A stretch of 64,000 nt of DNA from Muraenolepis orangiensis (GCA_027704905.1 CM051005.1:28839814-28903813), one strand, 5' to 3'; numbered from the stretch's first letter, positions 22,401 through 32,610 are shown. Numbers and translations: made by a program. The notes: generated from the letters alone by a model not told the origin.

Positions 22401-22595
22401 ATGTGTAGCTAGCAGGGAGCTGGTCCTTCCGGACGGCCTTAAAGCCTCCATTAATAACGACCAACACACCCACAGCCCAGACCAGAGACGGGCGGCCATT
22501 ACCTGTCGGGCCCGTTGGAGAGCGTCCTTGAAGGCGTCGTTCATCCCGGCGGGGGCGCCGGAGGCCGGAGGAGCCACGTTGGAGTAGTCCGCCAT
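16471..22595 (-). CDS. fubp1: Far upstream element-binding protein 1 (four KH domains)
   Basis: Coding exons, in transcript order: 22595-22503, 21563-21473, 20838-20803, 20720-20681, 20571-20525, 20392-20321, 20240-20183, 20101-19912, 19772-19674, 19511-19416, 19294-18949, 18871-18711, 18544-18396, 18053-17977, 17756-17631, 17051-16989, 16628-16471. All phases agree, giving 634 codons before a short terminal exon; human FUBP1 has about 644. It starts MADYSNVAPP. Four KH domains have GXXG loops GRGG, GKGG, GRNG and GKGG. A Gly/Pro-rich linker follows, then three tyrosine-rich repeats (AWAAYYSQYG, AWEDYYKKQ, AWAEYYRQQ) that form the transactivation region in this family. Known role: binds the single-stranded FUSE element upstream of MYC, and regulates splicing. 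A CTG-type repeat gives a poly-Ser/His insert between KH1 and KH2. An alternative in-frame donor lies at 19401. Confidence 0.95.
16739..16905 (-). repeat. Copy 1 of a duplicated intronic block in fubp1
   Basis: A block of about 150-165 bp, nearly identical to 18174-18340 in another fubp1 intron. It differs by a few substitutions near its GGCGGCGGTGGAG stretch and a 5-bp indel. On the transcript strand it contains a perfect CCTCT/AGAGG hairpin and flanking complementary segments. It may be an intron-hosted structured RNA or a simple segmental duplication. Confidence 0.7.
18174..18340 (-). repeat. Copy 2 of a duplicated intronic block in fubp1
   Basis: Second copy of the block at 16739-16905, same orientation, about 1.4 kb away and separated by three exons. 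It lies in the intron between the exons ending at 18396 and starting at 18053. Confidence 0.7.
21610..21955. repeat. About 28-bp AT-rich minisatellite in fubp1 intron 1
   Basis: Units of AGAGTATTAATAGAGACTAA and TAGATGAAT with deletion variants. The array ends about 45 bp upstream, in transcript sense, of the acceptor of the second fubp1 exon. Confidence 0.92.
22076..22290. repeat. CACACCGTGTTACACG-type minisatellite in fubp1 intron 1
   Basis: Degenerate tandem copies of CACCGTGTTACACGCG mixed with (CA)n. Translated frames are periodic and not coding. Confidence 0.88.
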
Positions 22596-22624
22596 CTCTG
22601 CTGCTCTTTCTCTCTCGTGCCCGG

Positions 22625-22690
22625 ACCGCAGAAGATGGCCGCTTACATTCCCGCCCAGTCTCGCGCTCCAGCTCGACTCATCGCGAGACC
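22625..22690 (-). promoter_or_regulatory. Candidate fubp1 core promoter elements
   Basis: Just upstream of the start codon there is an AGAAGATGGCCGC sequence (22629-22642) resembling the YY1 core-promoter motif. A perfect 8-bp inverted repeat follows, GTCTCGCG (22659-22666) and CGCGAGAC (22682-22689), close to halves of the TCTCGCGAGA housekeeping-promoter motif. Function is inferred from motif resemblance only. Confidence 0.4.
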
Positions 22691-23136
22691 ACCCGTTAAA
22701 TCCCGTCGCTGGTCCCGATCGATACCCCTCCTCCTCTTCTACATAACAATGTCGTAGTATTGGTCTCTATCTCAGTCTCCTACACGCAGGCCTGCTAATA
22801 AGGGCGTCCAAAATACACGAAACAAGAGGGAGAAAACCGACGAACAAACTGTTCTAATTAAAAGAGGAAATAAGAAAGGACTGCAGTGTGCGACATTACT
22901 TTATGACTTGTTGAGATGTCAGTCCAAAGGGCTGGGTTGGTATGGTCATACATGAGGTTACATGAGGTTTACACACAGGTCACATATTGCATTTGTCTCA
23001 ATGATTCAATGACTTGTATTCTTATGGAAGGACACCAGTTAAAGCCTCCGTCGTTTGGGATCCTAAATGCACACACTCACATTTAGTTGGTCTTTGACAC
23101 AAGTTCCCTGATCACCATGAATAACTTCTTTGTATG

Positions 23137-24236
23137 TCAGGACAATGTGGAGTCAAACAGAAGTTCAAACTTCCTGGTGAGCGTGTAGTTGAGCAGAGCA
23201 CATGGAACGGCCCTGGTGAAGCTGGCTCCCATTCCGCTGTAGAATCCTCTCAGTCCGTGTCGGGCGTAGATCCCAGTGAATCCTTCATATATACTTGAGA
23301 TGGGATGTGAAACCGCACAGAAAGCTGGAAGAGAGAGACACACACACCAAATATGAAACAAGTATGCAGCAACAATATGCAGCTTGGTTTAATTCAGTTT
23401 ACCATTCATAAACATTCATGCAAAGAGAAGAGTTTCATACAGCTTGTATAGTGCAAGAACCAGTCCAGAGGGCAGAGCTACGTTCTGCCATTCTGTTTAA
23501 ACAGGCATTCATCTGTTATTAGTCCAAAGGAAATGTAGTGAAGAAGTGTGAGCTTTACCCTGCGCCTGCTGCTGTGTTCGTATCACAGCCAGCGGGTAAC
23601 TGCTGACTTGTCCAGAGGCAAAGGCCACGAAGCTGAAGAAGAACAGCTGGGAGTCGCTGTTGTAGGATGGGTCGTTCACGGCCCAGCTCACTATGGTCTG
23701 GAGAAGGAAAGCACATCCAGAGAGTCAGTGTTTAGTATCTCTCTTAATGGGCCGGGACCACCCTTAATCAACTCATCTTTTATAGACGTTTTATTCTATT
23801 ACTAAATGTGGAGTTTTTTCAGAGTCCTAATATAATTAAATAATGAAGTCCTTTGAGCGCCCGGTGTCCAGGTGAGCTCACCTGGTGCACGGCGCACTCC
23901 ACCCCCGCGTAGGGGACCATGCAGAGCACGCTGGGCCTGAAGCCGCGGTAGAAGGAGGCCAGAGACTCTTGGCGGTAGATGGAGCGAGCACACTCTCCCA
24001 GGCCCTGGGAGGAGCCGCTGGGCTGCAGGTTCAGCCTGACCTTTAGAACCTGCAGGGAGGAGATCCACTATTAGAGAGAGAACAACCCTTAACCCTACAG
24101 GGAGGAGATCCACTAATAGAGAGAGAACAACCCTTAACCCTACAGGGAGGAGATCCATTAGAGAGAGAACAACCCTTAACCCTACAGGGAGGAGATCCAC
24201 TATTAGAGAGAGAACAACTCTTAAACGTGTTTTCCC

Positions 24237-24288
<52 letters not shown>

Positions 24289-26563
24289 TATTTAAGAATA
24301 TATATATTATTTAAGAACTGTATTATATATTAATGTAACAACCTGTAACTGCATGTATTTAATAGTGAGAAACTATGCTTTTTTGCACACTGTGTAGTTA
24401 CATGCTGTTCTATGAAATTATTAGTACAAGCCTTACATACATATTACACTGTATTAACTTATGTTATCACTCTGGTGAAGTAACGTGTTAGCAACAGAGA
24501 CAGCAGGCCTGATACCTCTAAAGGGTAGAAGACAGCGTGGATCAGAGCACCAGAGACACAGCCCAGGCCAAACCTCTGCTGCACTGACAGGCTCTCCTTG
24601 GTCCGGTCCTGGGTGTACATCTTCATCTGGGAGGCAGTGGAGGAAAGAGACACAGTGCTGCTGCTTAATTAGACCCAGAGTCTACATGCGTGTGCACGGC
24701 GTATACTAGTGAGCCTACATGAACGTGTCCTAGTAGTCCCACCTGAGCGTAGATCACGTATACTAGTGAGCCTACATGAACGTGTCCTAGTAGTCCCACC
24801 TGAGCGTAGATCATGCACTGTAGAGTGGACTGTGGCGTTCCTTTCAGCACGTTGACCGCGTTGCCTTGCCACATGGAGCGCAGGCCGCCTGCCCTCTGCT
24901 TCTCAAACACCTGCCTGAATGTCTTGGATCCATGGACCTGCTCACAAACATATAGAGATTCAAAGCTACACAATGAGGCATGATTTATAGACACGAGAAC
25001 ACAAATACAGATAGTAAATAACTGGTGTTTATGCAGAGAGGGACAGATATCAAGTCAAATAGTTCTAACGATGGAGAAGCTTGGTTCACTGTTAGCCCAT
25101 GGTGATACAGATCCTCTACATGTCTAAGGCTTTCCATGCTGATAGGGATCAGGGACCTGCAGCTGGGTCTTCAGGCGGTCGATGGGGGCTGTGAGTGTTC
25201 GAGACATGGCGTCCGCCAGTCCTGCCGCAAGAACAAACCTTCGCCACATCCCGGAGCCCGCCAGCTCTTCTGGAAACTCTAAGGACAGAGGACGGCTCTC
25301 ACCCACGTCAAACACCTGTGTTGATGACACATTTTAATGATTATATTTATATATTGTATAAAACAAATAGACCATCTGGTCTATTTGTTGTCTAATTCCC
25401 CTTACTGTGTGTCAATTGTTACAGCAGCTTTCATCTTAATAACTACTTTGCCTACTTGACAGTATCTCCTGGGCACCTCGCAGTGCCCAGGAGCAAGGCA
25501 CCAGCCCTCCCCCCGCTCCCCTGGATATCCAACAGCTGCTCACTGCTCCTCATACTAGGACGGGTTTAATGAAGAGAAACACATTTCACTGTGTTCACAT
25601 GTGACCAATAAAGAGGATTCAATCCTTAGATTTACTATAATAATACAAATATTAGCATAGTAGACCTATTCCAAGCGATGGTGGTCAGATGGTTAATGTT
25701 GTAGTGAAACATAAGATAGACATCAGGTGAATATCAGTCTTACCAAACTATGTTTCCACGACGCCACCAGTTCACCAATGCTGTCTGCTGGGTGGAGAAT
25801 GACATGCTGAAGGAACTCCCCCCAGTCGACTGTCATGGAGTGGTCCGTGTCCATCCTACAAAGGGTTCATTTAACACCATTACTACTGGCTACTGGGTAC
25901 TTGGTGCTTATTGAGCCAAATGCACCTGAATGGAAATCAGAAATAAGAGTGAAACAGTTCAAAGTCAACTTTTTCTTTGAGTCCAATAATTATTTGAGGA
26001 GGGAAAAGTCTTACATCTGTATTATTGTTTTTGCATTCCGCTGTGAAATGATCACTCCTAACTCCTTAAACAAACAAATGACATCGTCCTGGTCAATCAA
26101 CCCTGATCAGAAGAGATGATATGATTACACAAGCCCAGCATATGAATGGTAGTTTTACAAAGCTCTTGTTTGGTTCAGATTGAATGTTTACAAAGTGAGC
26201 ATTGGCCCCGTGTTCGAGGCTACTCACCACACTGGTTCTTGTCAAGATCATGGAAGTGTATTTTCCATTGTTTCTCCCTGTCCATCATGTAATGGAGGAA
26301 CTCATTGTAGTCCAACCGACCGTCCTTGTTTAGGTCGTAACCATCAACAACGCTCTGTTGGAGGAGGGAGTCTGTGTTAAGGCTTACCCATGAGTAAGCA
26401 TTTAGCTGAATAACGTCAGCTTATCAGATCCTAAGCTTACCTTAACCTTCTTCTCAGTAGGGAGGATTCCAGATTTTTTCATCTCATTGTGAAGTTCTTC
26501 CACTGATATGAAGCCGTTATTATCCTTATCGAGTTTAACAAATAAACCGCGAAAGTGATCCAT
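23137..26563 (-). CDS. slc25a24l: Ca2+-binding mitochondrial carrier, SCaMC-1/SLC25A24-like
   Basis: Coding exons: 26563-26441, 26354-26228, 26102-26015, 25855-25744, 25315-25157, 24937-24800, 24626-24516, 24049-23882, 23697-23559, 23324-23137. Phases agree, giving 450 residues against 477 in human SLC25A24. The N-terminal half has EF-hand loops (DKDNNGFISVEE and DLNKDGRLDYNE are clear; a third includes DLDKNQCG). The C-terminal half has three mitochondrial-carrier repeats with signatures PIDRLK, PLEVLK and PLAVIR. Known family role: exchange of ATP-Mg for phosphate across the inner membrane, gated by cytosolic calcium. Divergence from canonical SCaMC-1 (for example VLAAGLADAMSRTLTAPIDR) suggests a fish-specific or 'like' paralogue, so the symbol is tentative. 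One exon-intron junction and one acceptor are tandemly duplicated. Confidence 0.85.
24050..24225. repeat. About 55-bp tandem repeat carrying copies of a splice acceptor
   Basis: About 3.5 copies abut the acceptor of the carrier exon starting at 24049. In transcript sense each unit carries GGATCTCCTCCCTGTAG, against CTCCTCCCTGCAG at the real site. Confidence 0.93.
24238..24286. repeat. (AT)n microsatellite
   Basis: Uninterrupted TA dinucleotide run in a carrier intron, next to the 55-bp array. Confidence 0.95.
24715..24815. repeat. 57-bp direct duplication spanning a splice donor
   Basis: Two tandem copies with GTGAGCCTACATGAACGTG, TCCTAGTAGTCCCACC and TGAGCGTAGATCA. In transcript sense each ends an exon-like TACGCTCAG followed by GTGGGACT. 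Confidence 0.93.
25446..25630 (+). mobile_element. SINE body copy in carrier intron
   Basis: Shares CTCCCCTGGATATCCAACAG, ATACTAGGACGGGTTTAATG and ACCAATAAAGAGGATTCAA with the copy at 53720-53890 and, inverted, with 2560-2802. The tRNA head is missing or degenerate. Confidence 0.65.
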
Positions 26564-27600
26564 GATTAATTTATAATGGTCTTAGGTAGCTTATGATTTT
26601 TTCAGAAATAGGATCCCTGGTAGCATATGATTCAGAAAATCAATCCGAAAAGATCGCTGTGGATTGACTTTCATACAGACGCCGAGTCAGGGATGTCTTT
26701 GGTCAATGGCTAAAGGTCCTTCTGCTGCTCTCCATCACTAAAGAGCATGCACCGGGAGGCAGCCTCCCTCCATCACTAAAGAGCACCGTGTGGTGGCCTG
26801 CTATAGCGCGTCGTCTCCACCAGATGTCGCTGTTTTACCAGAGGAGAACCATTCCCCTCGTGATTATGTTAGCGTACTCTAATCATCTCGTTGTCCAAAG
26901 AGGAGCTTGTTAGCTTGTTGCTAGGCATCTGTGTGTCTGCAGCAACATATTGTTTTGTGGTGGATATGTATTATTATTTTTTATTAGTAAAATATATATC
27001 TCAGGCTCAGCCTCTGACTGGTAAAAAAAAAGTTAGCATGTTGGCACATAAACAGTAAGCAGGTTTCCAGAAAGTGTGGGACGACTTGGCCTCCAGGGGG
27101 CGCTCTCATTGGGATCAAAGTAAGAAGATGAGATGAACATGTTGTCCATGTGCTCCTGACCTCTGTGACCCTTAAGGTCCGTCTGGAGAAAGGCTGACCG
27201 ACACACTTCAGCAATCAAATTCTAAATAACGACACAAGATGGACGTGTCCGATCTATTAAAAAAATAACTATTTGATTGAACATTTTTTTTAAATAAAGT
27301 AAAACGCGGAATTTAACTGTCTTAAACATGGCTGTGAGTCTGGAGCGGGGATAGCGGTCGCTGGGGGTGGTGTGTGGGCTGAATTATATAGAAACTTAAT
27401 ATGTTATCTTGTAGAGGACTATTAACATATCATAATGGGCTACTTGCACTAAGCTGTGTGAAGTACCTCCGACTTCAAATAATGCGGTTCAGCCTCTTCC
27501 GGTGTATTTGCCTGAATCCTATCGACATTGGCTTAGTTGTTACAGCTAACATTATTTTGGTGACTGTGTATGATTGTATTTACTTTGTTAATTAATGACT
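26564..27600. other. Intergenic, upstream of the carrier gene
   Basis: No conserved coding block found. It presumably holds the minus-strand carrier promoter near 26564-26800. A direct repeat of TCCATCACTAAAGAGCA occurs twice at about 26731-26785. The rest looks unique. Confidence 0.5.
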
Positions 27601-28480
27601 GACATGATGTATGTATGTTTTTGTAAATATATTTCCAAGCTATGACCACCTGATGGCGTTTTGGGTTTTTATTAAACCTTCAATTTACAAAATGGTTCGG
27701 GTCTCCAGAGCCAAATCGGCTGCCAAGCTAAATGAAGAAGTGGCCACACCTGCACGTCCATCGACGGTAGGTTATGGTCTGAGCTGCTCTGTAGTAACGG
27801 GTGGGATGCCATTGCATTTACAGAAGGCTTCACTAAAGGAATCAGTCCCCTTTAAATACACCAGTGCACTACAGCAACTCGGTTTTTCCCCATGGTATGG
27901 TACACATAACCATTATAAAACATTTAGCCAAACAAGAGCACAGCCTTACTACCTGCAGAAGTGCAAGCTTACCTCCCTGAGAAATTCAGAGATTTCCCAG
28001 ACACCCAGGTCATCTTGGACTGCACTGGGCTCAAGTGTCAGACACCATCCTTACCACTCCTGCAAAGTGAGCCCTATAGCCCTACATGGTATAGTCACAT
28101 TTGTCTCCTCACTTTATGCTGGGTCAGTGAGTGACAAAGAGCTATTCAAACAGTCAGGGTTGGCCAAGTTGCTCACGGAAGGATTGGCAGTGATGGTTGA
28201 CAAGGGCTTCCTCATTAGTGGGTGTGTTAAGGGCAAAATATACTGCCCACCATTTCTTTCAAAGCAAAATCAGATGCCTGCATACCAAGTTACTGAAACA
28301 CAAGCAATAGCACGACTCAGAGTACATGTGGAACGAGTCATTAGGAGAATTAAAGAAAACAAATCGTTTGATTGCGTCATCCCCTTTTCCCATGCAGGAA
28401 ACATTAGCCAGACGTTTACAGTGGCATGCCTGTTGTCAAACTACCAAAACAAGGCGTTAGTTAAGGCATGGGTTAAGTAA
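27600..28480 (+). pseudogene. Decayed DDE transposase of the PIF/Harbinger (DDE_Tnp_4) type
   Basis: An 868-bp open frame ends in a segment typical of this family: VTFVSSLYAGSVSDKELF, a VDKGF core (second acidic site) and ETQAIARLRVHVERVIRRIK (third acidic site region), then an FTVACLLSNYQN tail. The region with the first catalytic Asp (VILDCTG) is open in a different frame near 28010, and the following stretch is shortened, so the copy has at least one frameshift and one deletion. The N-terminal part is not a recognisable DNA-binding domain. No terminal inverted repeats were identified. It is a remnant, not an active gene. Confidence 0.7.
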
Positions 28481-28736
28481 AGCATTGGTTCAACACCAGG
28501 TTTTGGTAATTTCATTTAGTGAATTTTGTTTATTCCAGTGGCAGATAATTTTGTTAAACATTCTGTAAATCTTATGTATACAAACATTATCAATGTAAGC
28601 AAACTGTTGAATGTAAAGTCATTAGTATAGATTTGTAAATGAACACTGTAACATATTGTACATATTGAACTATTGTAACATATTGGCTAAAAAAAACATG
28701 ATTGAAAAATGAAAAAAAAAAATCATTCCAATCTTT

Positions 28737-28870
28737 CAAGTCGAGTCAAGTCAAGTCCAGTTTATTGTCACATCAAAGTTATACAAGTATAAGCAATGGG
28801 TGAAAATCTTATGTGCAATACCCGAGGACAGACAGCAGTTAATATATATTTATATTTATAAAAATAATAG
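28737..28870. repeat. Interspersed repeat (TCAAGTC...TTTATTGTCA family)
   Basis: The ordered motifs TCAAGTCAAGTC, TTTATTGTCAC, GTGAAAATCTTATGTGCAA and GACAGACAGCAGTT are shared with 36653-36750, where they form an insertion inside another repeat. It is a short retroposon-like element of unknown family. Confidence 0.65.
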
Positions 28871-29660
28871 AATAAAAAAAGTCATTGTTCAAAGCTTCTA
28901 TTGCCGAAGCTGCGGTTGAGAGCTGTGACCTCAAGGTCATTGGTGCCTCAAGGGGCGGCAACCCTCGGACTTCGTGGTGGACACATGTGGTCAGGGAAGC
29001 CGTCGGGCTGAAGAAGGAGGCCTTCCGGGCTATGTTAGCCTGTGAGACTCCGGACTCAGTTGCGAGGTATCGACAGGCCAAGTGCAGCCTCGGCTGTAGC
29101 GGAGGCAAAGCAGCGGGTGTGGGAGGAATTCGGAGAAGCCATGGAGAAGGACTTTCAGTCGGCACCAAAGCGTTTCTGGCAAACAATCCGGCGCCTCAGG
29201 AGGGGGAAGCGTGGGTCCATCCAAGCTGTGTACAGTAAAGGTGGGACATTGCTGACCTCAACTGAGGAGGTGATCGGGCGGTGGAAAGAACACTTTGAGG
29301 AACTTCTTAACCCAACTACACCCTCAATGGTAGAGACAGAGCTGGAGGATGAAGGGCGGCAAACATCAATCTCCCTGGAGGAAGTCACTGCGGTAGTCAA
29401 ACATCTCCGCAGTGGCAAAGCCCCAGGGGTTGATGAGATCTGTCCAGAAATGCTAAAGGCTCTGGGTGTTGAGGGGCTGTCATGGATGACACGTCTTTTC
29501 AACATTGCGTGGAAGTCTGGGGCAGTGCCTGAGGAGTGGCAAACGGGGGTGGTGGTACCGCTGTTCAAAAAGGGTGACCAGAAGGTGTGTGCCAATTACA
29601 GGGGTATCACATTACTCAGCCTCCCTGGGAAAGTCTACTCCAAGGTGCTGGAAAGGAGGG
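28870..29660 (+). pseudogene. LINE reverse-transcriptase fragment
   Basis: Frames read as a non-LTR ORF2 linker plus the N-terminal reverse-transcriptase part: WEEFGEAMEKDFQSAPKRFW, WKEHFEELLNP, SGKAPGVDEICPEMLKALG, WQTGVVVPLFKKGDQKVCAN and YRGITLLSLPGKVYSKVLER. A frame change occurs near 29090. The sequence stops abruptly at about 29660, before the catalytic FADD-type motif, where Gypsy-type sequence begins. The clade is not assigned. Confidence 0.8.
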
Positions 29661-29825
29661 TTCTGTACCCCCCCGGATCATCGACAGGGACGCAGACGGT
29701 CCAGAGGGGCGGGGTTGGCCCCCGCGCCGCTACAGTCGGGATCTGTTCTTTTCCCTCAACTGCCACCGGGAACACCCCTTCAAGCCGGGTTGGACGCCAG
29801 GAGGCGCCCGTTGAGGGGGGGGTAC
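29660..29825 (+). pseudogene. 3' end of a Ty3/Gypsy pol (chromodomain tail) plus polypurine tract
   Basis: Despite frame damage this region resembles the C-terminus of teleost chromodomain Gypsy integrases (a PEGRGW...PPR...HPFKPGWTPGGAR-like end). It then has a purine-rich GTTGAGGGGGGGGTAC directly before a TGTCACGG LTR-like start. It is only a fragment. Confidence 0.6.
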
Positions 29826-30250
29826 TGTCACGGTTACGGTGGTTGGCAGGGGGCGTGGCCTAGCCACGTGCGCTGGTGGCGCACACACGCTCCTGTCAAC
29901 AATCACGTTAGTTGGCAGGGGGCGTGGCCTAGCCACGTGCGCTGGTGGCGCACACACGCTCCTGTCAACAATCACGTTGGTTGGCAGGGGGCGTGGCCAA
30001 GCCACGTGCGCTGGCCACACACACACACACACACACACCTGGACTCAATTTCCCCCACGTGTAATTTGTTGATCACCTCACCTGGGGTATATATACGTTG
30101 TCTTTCCTTTACCCCAGCGTGAGGTCGTTACTTTACTATTCACGTAGTTCTCCCGTCTGGTACCCATCGCCTGCCAACTACCTGCCGGTACTCCGCACCC
30201 GATACCCCCGGTACAGACTCCTTCCCCTGTCCCGGACTACCCGCCGGTAC
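29826..30250 (+). mobile_element. LTR of a Ty3/Gypsy element with internal triplication
   Basis: Begins TGTCACGG after a polypurine tract. It holds three copies of a unit of about 76 bp (29845-30015, containing GGCAGGGGGCGTGGCC and GCCACGTGCGCTGG), and a TATA-like GGTATATATACG near 30087. The end of the LTR is not certain. Confidence 0.6.
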
Positions 30251-30930
30251 TCATCATACAGACTATCGATGCCTATGGACGCGCCTTTGACCTGGCTCCG
30301 TTGGGCCCAGGCCACCTCGTGCTGGTGGACCAAGTGGAGCGGGAGCTGATGGATCACCGGTTGGGCGACCTGGGCCCCGGTGGGCTCGAGCGGCTGGGGC
30401 GTCTGGTCGATGCCCTGAGGAGCCGTGGCCCATCACGGGTTCGAGCGCTGCGGAGGCTGGAGAAGGAGTGGGGGGTCGTGTTGGCTCGGGTGACCCTCGA
30501 CGTATACTACCAGTGGAAGCCCGAGTATGATGCCCGGTGCGGACTGTGGTTTCGGGGACTGCGGTACATGATGGGCCAGCTCTGGGACCTGTCTACCGCC
30601 ATTTCTTCCCTCCTCTGCGGAGGGACCCCCGACGCCGCGCTGTCCCTGCCGGTTGACGTCACGCTTCTCCCTCGCCTGATCGCTCCGCACCCGCCTGAGG
30701 ACGTCGCTCCGCACCCGGCTGACGACGTCGCTCCGCCCCCGGCTGACGGCGTCGCTCCGCCCCCGCCTGAGGACGTCGCGCCGGATCCGCCCGACGACGT
30801 CACGCAGCCCCCGTCTGCTGACGCCGCGCCGTACCCGCCTGACGACGTCACGCAGCCCCCGTCTGCTGACGCCGCGCCATACCGGCCTGATGACGTCAAG
30901 CGGCCCCCGTGATCTTGGTGCCTTCCTTCC
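30250..30930 (+). pseudogene. Gag-like open frame of the Gypsy island
   Basis: An open frame of about 200 codons, rich in Leu/Arg at first and then in a repeating PPDDV/PPSADAAPY region (about residues 130-203, DNA 30690-30900). Its position between an LTR and Gypsy pol suggests a gag remnant. I do not recognise a capsid or zinc-knuckle motif, so this is by position only. Confidence 0.35.
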
Positions 30931-30939
30931 AGCCCCTCT

Positions 30940-32096
30940 TGATCTCGGCTCATGAGCACCAGGCCCACCTCCCGACTCTCTTTGAGCAGCTTAGTCAGCA
31001 TGGCCTATTTGTGAACCCAAATGCCAATTTGGTCTGACCACCATCGATTTTCTGGGCCATCGCGTCACCGAAAAGGGGCGGTGCCGCTCCCAATGAAAGT
31101 GGACGCAATACTCACGGTCAGGTCCCTGCAAGAGTTCCTCAGGATGGTGAACTTTTACCACCGGTTCATCCCCGGTGCTGCTCCACTTATGCGGCCTCAT
31201 ATACTTATGCGGCCTCGTATAGAGGCCGCACCCAAACAAATTCATGCCCTATATGAGGCCCTGAAGGGTAAGACCCCCAAGCACTTGGTGGACTGGTCTG
31301 CAGAGAGAAACGTTTGTGGATGCTAAAACGGCCTTGGCTAAGGCGACGATGCAGGCGCACCCATCCCCCAAGGCTCCGATCGCATCACCTCTGACGCATC
31401 GGACTATGCCGTCGGTGCTGTATTTAAGCAGTGGGTGGACAGGGCTTGGCAGCAGGAAGTACAGCATGTTGGACAGGGAGCTCCTCGCCATATACCTCGC
31501 TGTTCGCTACTATTGTTCCCTGCTGAAGGGCTGGCAGTTTACGGCGTTTGTGGACCACAAACCTCTGACATTGGCCATGGCCAAAGTGGCTGAGCCGCCC
31601 GCCAGCAGAGGCATCTCGCCTATGTCTCCCAGTTTACCACGGACATTCATGTGGCTGGCAAGGCCAATCTTGACGCCGACCGCCTGGTCATTGTGGGGGC
31701 CGTCCATTTGGGGCTTGACTACTCCCGCATGGCTGTGGACCGGGCCACCGAGGGTTGCACGGTTCGGTGCCCTTTCCGACCTCTCCTCGGACCGAGGCTC
31801 ACAGTTCACGGCTGAGCTCTGGAACACGGTCGCTCAGGGCCTGGGGGTGGCGCTCCATCTGACTACTGCTTACCACCCGCAGGCCAACGGGCTATGCAAA
31901 CACTTCCATCGCTCCAGCTCGGTTGAGCTGGCTCAGCCGCCACGGCGTGGGTGGTCCCTGCGCCAATTTCACTGTCTCTGTCGACACCGGGGCGTCTCCA
32001 GCACCCGCCCGGCCGCCACAGCAGACCCTGATCCTGTTCCTCGGAGCCATCCGCCCTCCACCATGTTTACTTGTTATGGTGAATTCTGGGGGGGCG
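30940..32096 (+). pseudogene. Defective Ty3/Gypsy pol (RT end, RNase H, integrase pieces)
   Basis: Across several frames one sees the end of the reverse transcriptase (FLGHRV-like, SLQEFLRMVNFYHRFIPG), an RNase H region (SDASDYAVGAV-like, KYSMLDRELLAIYLAVRYY, FTAFVDHKPLTLAMAK) and an integrase piece (SSDRGSQFTAELW, TTAYHPQANGLCK). Most of RT and the protease are missing, and frames shift repeatedly. It ends in a G-rich polypurine tract (about 32085-32096). Confidence 0.85.
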
Positions 32097-32322
32097 TGTG
32101 TAGATGACTATTAACATGACATAATTCCCCTTTTGTGTGTTAACCCTACGGGTCATTGATTGCCTGTGGGGATGTACAGACACTTGGCCTTTAAGAGTGA
32201 CGTTTACCTCATGTTTTGTTTTGTGTATTCCAGTTAAGTTTAATTTAGCTTCAGTCCAATAAAAACACACATGACACGCGTTTTGTTGTGGAATTGTCTC
32301 CGCGCATTCTTCGCAATTCCTA
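32097..32322 (+). mobile_element. Probable 3' LTR of the defective Gypsy
   Basis: Starts TGTGTAGATGAC right after the polypurine tract, contains CAATAAAAAC near 32260, and ends ...CCTACA, as LTRs (TG...CA) do. It is different in sequence from the LTR at 29826, so the two LTRs belong to different elements. Confidence 0.6.
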
Positions 32323-32336
32323 CAATCTCTTATTTA

Positions 32337-32610
32337 ATTGGAGGAGGGGGAGGAGGAGGAGGAGGAGGAGGGGGGGGGATGAGGAGGAGGAGGAGGAGGA
32401 GGAGGAGGAGGAGGAGGAGGGGAGGAGGAGGGGGAGGGGGAGGGGGAGGGGGAGGAGGGGGAGTGGGGGAGGAGAAGGAGGGGGGGATGAGGAGGGGAGG
32501 AGAAGGAGGGGAGGGGGGGAGGGGGGATGAGGAGTGGGGGAGAAGGAGGAGGAGGAGGGGAGGAGGGGGATGAGGAGGGGGAGGTGGAGGAGGGGGAGGG
32601 GAGGAGTGCG
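32337..32610. repeat. (GGA)n/(GGGGA)n polypurine tract
   Basis: About 270 bp of almost pure purine on the + strand with many G runs, about 260 bp upstream of the dnajb4 start codon. The long frames through it are Gly/Arg/Glu low-complexity artefacts. Confidence 0.95.

Noticed and set aside
30301..30912. 203-codon open frame as a novel host gene
   Set aside because: It lies between an LTR and Gypsy pol, with a repetitive Asp/Pro tail. A gag remnant is simpler. No splice sites or conserved host domain seen.
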